Source: Rhodocyclaceae bacterium (GTDB lineage Bacteria > Pseudomonadota > Gammaproteobacteria > Burkholderiales > Rhodocyclaceae). Taken from it: DNA of 34,417 bases. Below the pieces are notes generated by a model, which saw only the letters and a program-made list of their open reading frames with translations, was not told where the DNA came from and ran no database searches. Position 1 is the stretch's first letter, and each line of letters begins with the position of its first letter. Both the position numbers and the translations under genes were made by a program. Location: the NCBI GenBank assembly GCA_026417115.1, contig JAOADW010000011.1, forward strand, positions 1 through 34,417, given 5' to 3'. Positions 7,733-13,774 of this stretch are shown piece by piece.

Positions 7733-8401
7733 CTATAGTCGCATTCGTCCTTGCTGACAAGAAGAACTTTTTTCGCGCAGCATCCACGGCGCCAGGAGCG
7801 ACGCCGTGAAATAGACGATGAAGCCAGCGAAAACGACGTCGGAAAGGAAATGCCCGCCTTGCGCGATGCGCGCCAAACCGACGAGCGCTCCCCATCCCGT
7901 GCCGGCGATGAGCCAAAGCCTCCGCCGGCGCGGAAACACCCAGGCGAGCGCCATGAGGCTGAAAGCGCCGCTTGCGTGCCCCGATACGAATGAGCAGTTG
8001 TCCTCGCACTGGTCGGAAATCGCCCAGGCAGGGGTAAATCGCAGCGAGCCCCCGAATTCGACGATCTGTGCGGGCCGCGCGCGATCCCAGTGATCCTTGA
8101 GCACGGTCACGATCAAGCCGGGCCCGAGCCAAAGCACGGCCAGCACAAACGCGGCAGGCCGCCTCAGCGGCCGCCATCGCTGCGTGAGGCTTGCGAACAG
8201 CAGGGCGATGAGGACGGCCGTCGCGGCATTGACGAGCCAGGGCGAAAGATGATAAAGCGTCTGCACCCAGGGTGCATTGGCATATACGAATCCCTCGCCA
8301 GAGCGATAAAAGAGCCGGCTAAAGGATAGATCCAGTTCCGGCCAAAGCCAGAACGCTCCCACCGCCACCACAAAGACAAGCGGCGCCGATAATCGCGCCA
8401 T
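7733..8401 (-). CDS. PAP2-family membrane phosphatase
   Basis: 222 aa from the ATG at 8401, with GAGG 6 nt upstream; a GTG at 8416 lacks a ribosome site. All three acid-phosphatase motifs are present in order: KDHWDRARP (K-x6-RP), SFVSGHASG (SGH) and ARIAQGGHFLSD (R-x5-H-x3-D). Several hydrophobic segments, beginning with LVFVVAVGAFWLW, indicate a polytopic inner-membrane enzyme. Such proteins remove phosphate from undecaprenyl pyrophosphate, phosphatidylglycerophosphate or lipid A; the substrate here is not determinable. The gene lies 35 bp after the DUF302-like gene and may share its transcript. Confidence 0.9.
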   Translation of the reverse strand: MARLSAPLVFVVAVGAFWLWPELDLSFSRLFYRSGEGFVYANAPWVQTLYHLSPWLVNAATAVLIALLFASLTQRWRPLRRPAAFVLAVLWLGPGLIVTVLKDHWDRARPAQIVEFGGSLRFTPAWAISDQCEDNCSFVSGHASGAFSLMALAWVFPRRRRLWLIAGTGWGALVGLARIAQGGHFLSDVVFAGFIVYFTASLLAPWMLREKSSSCQQGRMRL

Positions 8402-8436
8402 GAAGCCTCGACTCACTCGTGCTGGCTACTTCTGCA

Positions 8437-9321
8437 TCAGTTGCTTTGTGCGCTATAGCTGCCGCCAGCGACTTTCGCCATCATCGCATGGGTGCTATCG
8501 GGATGGGAGCTGATTTTCATGAACTGGAACATGCCGAGATCCGGCCAGGCAAGCGCCGTGCGAAAACGCCCATACAGGGCATATGCCTTGTTATCGACGA
8601 CGAAGACCTCCCAAGGCAAGGCGGCGATGTGCTCGGTGCCGATTTTATTGACCCACCAGCCCTCGCCATCCTCGGGATCGTTGGTCGCCACGCCAAAGAC
8701 CGCGAGTTTCTTCTCGGGAATCACGACCTCATACACCTTGGCAGTCTTGGCCACCCCCTTGGCGAGATTGTCCTGGATCGTCTTCACCGCCTCGTCGAAG
8801 CTGGCGTAGGTTTTCAGCTCGCTTTTGTCGCCGAAACGCTCCATGCCGGCCATATAGCGGTAATTCGCCAGGTCTTCCGCCTTTACCTCGCCGCCAAAGG
8901 CTTTGCCCTTGCCCAGCGCCTTTTCCAGTTTCTCGGCGGCCGCCCTCATCGCGGCCTCGGCCTTGCCATAGTCCGTGCGCAGATAGGCGCGCAGCCAATA
9001 TTCGAGGTTGACATAAGAAACCGTGCCGTCAGCCTTGACGCCGACGCGGATCGGCGCGGCGACGATGGCCTTGCCGCCCAGCGTCGCGACAGTAGCCAGC
9101 AAGCCGGGCTCGGTCGCAATGAGAACGCCATGCCCCGGAATTCCTGCGGGCAGGTGTCGCCCGACGACCGTGAAGCCGGCGGCCACAAGCTTCTGTTCGG
9201 CAGTCGTCATCGCCGTCTTGAGATCGCCGGCGGCAAGTTTGTCGCCATAGAAATACGGCGTTAGGGCCTGGGCCCAATACGAAGCAAGCGCAAGAAAGAT
9301 ACCGACGAAAACCTTTTTCAT
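8437..9321 (-). CDS. Exported DUF302-like protein of unknown function
   Basis: 294 aa from the ATG at 9321, which has ACGGAG 7 nt upstream. MKKVFVGIFLALASYWAQA is a cleavable Sec signal, so the protein is periplasmic or outer-membrane associated. Residues about 25-110 (TTAEQKLVAAGFTVVGRHLP, then a hydrophobic VATLGGKAIVAAPIRVGV) resemble the alpha/beta DUF302 fold, but I hold this loosely. The C-terminal half contains GEGWWVNKIGTEHIAALPWE and no cysteines, so no redox or metal site is evident. It lies after fadL but behind a strong terminator, so it is probably a separate unit with the PAP2 gene. Confidence 0.75.
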   Translation of the reverse strand: MKKVFVGIFLALASYWAQALTPYFYGDKLAAGDLKTAMTTAEQKLVAAGFTVVGRHLPAGIPGHGVLIATEPGLLATVATLGGKAIVAAPIRVGVKADGTVSYVNLEYWLRAYLRTDYGKAEAAMRAAAEKLEKALGKGKAFGGEVKAEDLANYRYMAGMERFGDKSELKTYASFDEAVKTIQDNLAKGVAKTAKVYEVVIPEKKLAVFGVATNDPEDGEGWWVNKIGTEHIAALPWEVFVVDNKAYALYGRFRTALAWPDLGMFQFMKISSHPDSTHAMMAKVAGGSYSAQSN

Positions 9322-9357
9322 GAATTTTCTCCGTTCATCGCAAACCGCCATCGATGT

Positions 9358-9380
9358 AAAAAAGGCCGGCTAGGCCGGCC
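9358..9380 (-). terminator. Intrinsic terminator after fadL-type gene
   Basis: Read on the minus strand, GGCCGGC and GCCGGCC pair around a 3-nt loop and are followed by six T. The hairpin lies 20 bp past the stop of the FadL-type gene. Confidence 0.9.
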
Positions 9381-9400
9381 TGGATGCGCGAAAGCATCGA

Positions 9401-10717
9401 TCAGAAGCGGTGGCTATACATGAACTGCCAGTTGGTCGCTTGCGCATGCGTGGTGGTTATGCCCCCCAAATTGTTGTTGGTGGCCGACACCCGAGGCGCA
9501 TGGGCAAGCGAGAAATCGATGCTGGAGGCCTTGTCGAAGGCATAACCGAAGCCGAAGGTAACGTGATTCTTGATCGTCGCTGGGAAGAGCGGATGCATGT
9601 ATTCGTTCGGCACCGGATTCTTGGCGAGATTCACGCCAAAGCGCAGCGTCAGCTGTGGGCTATATTGATAGGACGCTCCGAGCATGAAGACGTCCTGGTC
9701 TTTCCAGTTTTGGTAAAGAGTGGCATCCATCGTGCCCATGCCACCATCAGCAACGAAATGCATGCGGAAATTCTTCATCACTTCCGACCAATTGATGCGT
9801 TTGTAGTCCGCGGCTATCAGCAAGGAAGGAGAAGCGTGATAAGCCAGACCGATGCCAATCGTTTCCGGCCACTGGAAATCGATGACTTTGAGGGTGCCAG
9901 AAATAGGCATCAGGTTATTGTTTAGACGCCCCCGGCCCTCCATGTCCGAAAGGCTGGTTTTGGCATGATAAACTGCACCAATCGACAGATTAGCGGCGGC
10001 TTGCCAGGTAAAACCGATATTCCATGCCCATCCATCCGTCGTCAGCCGCTGCTTGAACTTATTTTTGCCTTCTGAAAAATCGAACTGCGCCCAAGCAATC
10101 GGCGGAAGGGGTATCGTCGTCGATGCGCGTCCTACCGGCGAGGTGCCCATCATCATAGCGTTAATATTAGTGCCAGTCATCACCATCTGGATATCAAGAC
10201 CGCCCCAGAGGTAATCGATCGAGCCGCCGATGCGAAGAGCATCCGTCAGATCATAGGCAAAGGGGAACATGATGCGCCCGATGCCGAGCTCCGAGCGGCT
10301 TTCTTGTCCGCTTCCCATGCTCAAAAAAGAACCAGAGCCATACTCCGTCCCCATCCCCCCCTGCGCCATCATGCCAATGCCCCAGGCAAGCCTGCCGTCC
10401 TTGCGCACATAGCCGATCGCCGGCATGTAATAGGCATCGCCTCCCGACTTGGCGTCTGGCATGCCCGCCATCTTGGTCACGACGTCAGGATGCAGCCCGC
10501 CCAGCGCAACGTCAAGTCGGCTCGTGCCGCTCTTCATGAAGCCGAGCGTCGCCGGGTTGTTGATCATCCCGGCTGTTCCGTTGTCATAAGCATAGGAGGC
10601 ACCACCCATCGCGGTGGCGATCGGGCCGTAGCCTTCCATGTTCATGCCATTGGTGGCGAAAGCGGGCGCAGCAATGCCCGCCGCGGCAAGCGAGATGGCA
10701 AGTTGCTTGAGTTTCAT
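9401..10717 (-). CDS. FadL/OmpP1-family outer-membrane channel
   Basis: 438 aa with signal peptide MKLKQLAISLAAAGIAAPAFA. The mature start TNGMNMEGYGPIATAMGGA and DNGTAGMINNPATLG match the N-terminal hatch of FadL-family channels, and the protein ends in an aromatic-terminated beta strand (FMYSHRF), as outer-membrane barrels do. The family moves hydrophobic molecules such as long-chain fatty acids or aromatics across the outer membrane. Here the gene follows dsrE2 by 54 bp with AGGGGGAG before the ATG, and no fatty-acid degradation gene is nearby. A role in uptake of hydrophobic sulfur compounds is inferred from context only. Confidence 0.88.
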   Translation of the reverse strand: MKLKQLAISLAAAGIAAPAFATNGMNMEGYGPIATAMGGASYAYDNGTAGMINNPATLGFMKSGTSRLDVALGGLHPDVVTKMAGMPDAKSGGDAYYMPAIGYVRKDGRLAWGIGMMAQGGMGTEYGSGSFLSMGSGQESRSELGIGRIMFPFAYDLTDALRIGGSIDYLWGGLDIQMVMTGTNINAMMMGTSPVGRASTTIPLPPIAWAQFDFSEGKNKFKQRLTTDGWAWNIGFTWQAAANLSIGAVYHAKTSLSDMEGRGRLNNNLMPISGTLKVIDFQWPETIGIGLAYHASPSLLIAADYKRINWSEVMKNFRMHFVADGGMGTMDATLYQNWKDQDVFMLGASYQYSPQLTLRFGVNLAKNPVPNEYMHPLFPATIKNHVTFGFGYAFDKASSIDFSLAHAPRVSATNNNLGGITTTHAQATNWQFMYSHRF

Positions 10718-10771
10718 TTTCTCCCCCTTTGGGTGTTGGCGAAATGGACCGCAGTCACGTGAGTCTTGCGG

Positions 10772-11380
10772 CTACATGAAAAGCGTGACGTCGCACTTTT
10801 GCGCGATCGGCAAAAAGGTGGCGGCGCCGACGTATTCGAGCCCATCGATGAGATCGGCATGGGAAAAGCCGAAGAGCTCGACCGTCATCTGACAGGCATA
10901 GAACTTGACATCGGCCTCGCGACAGAGCGTGCGCAGTTCTTCGATCGAAGCGACGCCGTTGTTGGCGATGGTTTGCTTCATCAAGGCAGTCGCCAAGGCC
11001 TCGAAACCCGGCAGGTTCGTCTGGATCAGATTCGGCATCAGGAACTTGTTCCAATCGATTTCCCGGAACCAATCCGGACCGAAGGGCATCTTCATCGGCA
11101 TGCCGGGATTGCCGATGGGGCTTACCTTGAGGTCGGAAACGTCTTTCTTGACGAGGTTGAGCCCATAGAAGGTGAAAAAGAGCGAGACTTCCCAGCCCAA
11201 GGCGGCGGCCGTGGAGGCGAGGATGAAGGGTGGATAAGCCCAATCGAGCGTGCCGCGCGTGGCGATGATCGCCATCGATGGCGTTTTCGCCGCTTCCCGC
11301 TCGGTGAGCAGCTGTTCCAATTTCTGCGGCAGGAGTTCGTCGAGTTTCTGTTGGATCAGGGCTTCGATCTCGGCGCTCAT
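10772..11380 (-). CDS. dsrE2: DsrE2-type sulfur carrier protein
   Basis: 202 aa. A helical N-terminus (EALIQQKLDELLPQKLEQLL) precedes a DsrE/PeroxiRedoxin-like domain beginning MAIIATRGTLDWAYPPFILA. The cysteine near the end, in KFYACQMTVELFG, is at the position that binds sulfane sulfur in DsrE2 proteins; another Cys lies in ELRTLCREAD. The segment around AYPPFILASTAAALGW may be membrane associated, as proposed for DsrE2A. Known DsrE2 proteins exchange persulfide sulfur with TusA during cytoplasmic sulfur oxidation, and tusA is the next gene upstream. Start has AAGGGGGACGC. It is likely cotranscribed with the FadL-type gene. Confidence 0.88.
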   Translation of the reverse strand: MSAEIEALIQQKLDELLPQKLEQLLTEREAAKTPSMAIIATRGTLDWAYPPFILASTAAALGWEVSLFFTFYGLNLVKKDVSDLKVSPIGNPGMPMKMPFGPDWFREIDWNKFLMPNLIQTNLPGFEALATALMKQTIANNGVASIEELRTLCREADVKFYACQMTVELFGFSHADLIDGLEYVGAATFLPIAQKCDVTLFM

Positions 11381-11435
11381 GCGTCCCCCTTATTGGTTAT
11401 TCATCAAATACGGATAATGCAATAGATCGCAGTGC

Positions 11436-11464
11436 AATATGCATCGATATTTTTTATCGAACAA
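11436..11464 (-). promoter_or_regulatory. Possible dsrE2 promoter with dyad in the spacer
   Basis: On the minus strand a TTGTTC -35 (11459-11464) is separated by 17 bp from CATATT (11436-11441). The spacer region holds the dyad CGATA-N5-TATCG (11445-11459), a possible operator. The stretch is much more AT-rich than its surroundings. Confidence 0.4.
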
Positions 11465-11471
11465 TAAAAGA

Positions 11472-11495
11472 GAAAGGCGTCTTACGACGCCTTTC
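11472..11495 (-). terminator. Terminator between tusA and dsrE2
   Basis: GAAAGGCGTC and GACGCCTTTC form a 10-bp perfect stem with a 4-nt loop. On the minus strand it is followed by TCTTTTATTGTT, a moderate U-tract. It lies about 145 bp after tusA and just before the dsrE2 promoter candidate. Confidence 0.75.
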
Positions 11496-11640
11496 GCGCA
11501 ATCCCTATCTTTCGCGGCGCGATTGCGTGCGGCGGTATGTAACCTCCCGCTGCGTGGCAAGGGCGCATCCTTCATCTACTGTCCCCTGCATGCAGAGGGC
11601 GTTTCACCCGCCTCCGCCCTTCGTCCGTAAAGACGCGCGT

Positions 11641-11868
11641 TTATTTGCGCTTGATGTAAAACTCGAATTCCTTGTTGTTCTCGGCGGAAGAGAGCAGTTC
11701 GTTGCCAGTCTGTTTGCAGAATGCGGCAAAATCCTTGACCGAGCCCGGGTCGGTGGCGATGATGCGCAGCACTTGGCCGCTCTGCATTTCTCCCAGCGCT
11801 TTCTTGGCGCGCAGGATGGGCAGGGGGCAATTGAGGCCGCGGGCGTCGAGTTCGCGATCGAAGTTCAT
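11641..11868 (-). CDS. tusA: Sulfur carrier protein TusA
   Basis: 75 aa from the ATG at 11868 with GGAGG 6 nt upstream; the frame can be opened by a TTG at 11880 but that is within the ribosome site. The signature LDARGLNCPLPILRAKKAL contains the sulfur-binding Cys-14 and the CP-x-P motif. The rest is the typical small alpha/beta SirA fold. TusA carries persulfide sulfur in the cytoplasm and in sulfur oxidisers delivers it to Dsr or sHdr enzymes. It has its own promoter and terminator and lies between soeC and dsrE2. A rhodanese gene, often next to tusA-dsrE2, is absent here. Confidence 0.95.
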   Translation of the reverse strand: MNFDRELDARGLNCPLPILRAKKALGEMQSGQVLRIIATDPGSVKDFAAFCKQTGNELLSSAENNKEFEFYIKRK

Positions 11869-11916
11869 CGTTTCCTCCAATGACGTGAGTTATGGGTGTT
11901 GAAGCTCGCTTTTCGC

Positions 11917-11945
11917 ATCATAAGCCGATTCGAATTTTTCAGCAA
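11917..11945 (-). promoter_or_regulatory. Sigma70-type promoter for tusA
   Basis: On the minus strand TTGCTG (11940-11945) and TATGAT (11917-11922) are 17 bp apart, a good match to the consensus. It lies 49 bp before the tusA start and within the soeC-tusA gap. The spacer contains the palindrome ATTCGAAT. Confidence 0.6.
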
Positions 11946-11981
11946 TCGACGAGACACGAGGTCGCTCGTCATGCGGCGGCA

Positions 11982-12962
11982 TCATGACACGACCTGATAG
12001 TAGAGGTTTTGCGGATGGTTGGCTTGTGCGAAGAAAAACCAGCGCTCGGCGATCAAGCCAAGATATTGCATGACGAAAGCAAAAAAGAAAAGCTTGTCGC
12101 CTAAACCCGCAAGGGCAGCCATCAGGATTACAGCGGGCAGGAAGAAGGCGCAGACGAGGAAAAAAACCTTGACGCGGCGCAGCACGATGGCGCTTTTGCC
12201 GTGGAAGAATTCACGCGTGTTGAACGCGCCGCCCGACATGCCCATGCTTTTTTGCACGATTTTCGGATGCTTGATGCCGATCGCCGTCTGGAGCGTGGAT
12301 TTCGGCTTCAAGCGCGCGTTGCGCACGAGGCTCGCCCAACGGCCCAGGAAAGCCAACGCCGTGAGGATCAAGGCCCATGCGCCAAGCAGATGGCGCGCGT
12401 GCTCGCTTTCTCCATAGGCCGCGAGCGCGGTGGCGAGCACGAAGCCCGAGGCGCCGCCGAGCAAGATGTAATTGATGACGGTAAGCGGCGTGTGCCACTC
12501 GCGCAAAAAGCGCAAGCACGCATAGATCATGCCGGTGCAGACGAAGAGCGCAAAGGCAAGCAATGTGCCGATGACGCCGACGATGGCCGAAAGCGTCACC
12601 GGCGCTGCGCTCGGCAGTCTGGCGAGCACGGGATTGAGGCCCAATCCATGGACGAGGCCATACACCAAGACGACACCCATGAACAGAGGCAGCACGATCA
12701 CTTCGCGGGATAGCCAGGAGGTGCGCCATTGCGAGACCGCGCGCCAGGCGCGCTCCGGGTGGCCAAGATGGAAAAAGGAAGCCACGAGCCCCAAGACGAG
12801 CAAGGCGAATGCAACGGCCGCGCCCTGCGCATAAAACGCGGCTTCCTGTGCAGGCAGCAGCCCGAAGGCGGCATAGGATTCGACCGTGAAGAGCGCAAGA
12901 AATAGCCCTTGGCCCGCGCCGATCAGGGTGGTGAGAAAAATGACGGAAAACGCTGGACGCAT
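11982..12962 (-). CDS. soeC: Sulfite:quinone oxidoreductase membrane anchor SoeC
   Basis: 326 aa, DmsC/NrfD-type polytopic membrane protein with about eight hydrophobic segments, beginning SVIFLTTLIGAGQGLFLALF. HLGHPERAWRAVSQWRTSWLSRE is the conserved DmsC-type loop. It anchors SoeAB on the cytoplasmic face and passes electrons to quinone. The C-terminal RWFFFAQANHPQNLYY block is common in SoeC proteins. It follows soeB with a 77-bp gap that holds no gene. Since the catalytic subunit has no Tat signal, the complex should face the cytoplasm, as in Allochromatium SoeABC. Confidence 0.9.
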   Translation of the reverse strand: MRPAFSVIFLTTLIGAGQGLFLALFTVESYAAFGLLPAQEAAFYAQGAAVAFALLVLGLVASFFHLGHPERAWRAVSQWRTSWLSREVIVLPLFMGVVLVYGLVHGLGLNPVLARLPSAAPVTLSAIVGVIGTLLAFALFVCTGMIYACLRFLREWHTPLTVINYILLGGASGFVLATALAAYGESEHARHLLGAWALILTALAFLGRWASLVRNARLKPKSTLQTAIGIKHPKIVQKSMGMSGGAFNTREFFHGKSAIVLRRVKVFFLVCAFFLPAVILMAALAGLGDKLFFFAFVMQYLGLIAERWFFFAQANHPQNLYYQVVS

Positions 12963-13039
12963 CGTAGGTTCAACTTTCGCAAACGAACGGTGGAAGGCGC
13001 TTTGAGGCAGGAAAACCAGACGGCATAAAACGGCTTACG

Positions 13040-13774
13040 CTACCATGAGGTGACGTCGTCGAGCGAAGGTTCTGCCTTGCCAGGCTGCGGCAATTGCCGA
13101 TCGATCTTCAGCGGGTTATCGGCCCGTTCGAGTTCGTCGGCATGCAGGCGGATGCGTGTCTTGCGCCGCGGCAGATAGTGGTTCGCAGGATTCGTACCCC
13201 ACTCGGGCATCAGGGAATAGCCGCCCTGTTCGCGAATCGCGCGCGAGACCTCGGAATCGGGGTCATGGATGTCGCCGAAGAGACGCGCGCCCGTCGGGCA
13301 AGCGCGCACGCAGGCAGGCCGGCGCTCTTCGGGAGCGAGCGTCGCGTCATAGAGGCGATCCACGCAGAGCGTGCATTTCTTCATCACGCGATGATGCTCG
13401 TCGAATTCTCGCGCGCCATAAGGGCACGCCCAAGAACAGTATTTGCAGCCGATGCATTTGTCGTAATCGACGAGGACGATGCCATCTTCCTTGCGCTTGT
13501 AGGATGCGCCCGTGGGACAAACAGGCACGCAGGGCGGCTCTTCGCAATGCAAGCAGGATTTCGGGAAATGCAGGGTCTCGGTGTCGGGAAACTCGCCGAT
13601 CTCGTATGTCTGCACGCGGTTGAAGAACGTACCCGTGGGATCTGCGCCATAGGGATTGAGATCGCTCAAGGGGCCTGCCGTCGGGCTCGAGGTGTTCCAC
13701 TCCTTGCAGTTGGTGACGCAGGCGTGGCAGCCGACGCAGACGTTGAGATCGATGACCAAAGCAAGCTGCGTCAT
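13040..13774 (-). CDS. soeB: Sulfite:quinone oxidoreductase iron-sulfur subunit SoeB
   Basis: 244 aa from the ATG at 13774, which overlaps the soeA stop (ATGA) and has GGGAGGAAG upstream. It is a DmsB/PsrB-type polyferredoxin with four [4Fe-4S] binding sets: CVGCHACVTNC, CLHCEEPPCVPVCP, CIGCKYCSWACPYG, and CTLCVDRL with ACVRACPTGA. It carries electrons from the molybdenum subunit to SoeC. No cysteine is missing. The coupling with soeA supports 1:1 synthesis. Confidence 0.93.
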   Translation of the reverse strand: MTQLALVIDLNVCVGCHACVTNCKEWNTSSPTAGPLSDLNPYGADPTGTFFNRVQTYEIGEFPDTETLHFPKSCLHCEEPPCVPVCPTGASYKRKEDGIVLVDYDKCIGCKYCSWACPYGAREFDEHHRVMKKCTLCVDRLYDATLAPEERRPACVRACPTGARLFGDIHDPDSEVSRAIREQGGYSLMPEWGTNPANHYLPRRKTRIRLHADELERADNPLKIDRQLPQPGKAEPSLDDVTSW

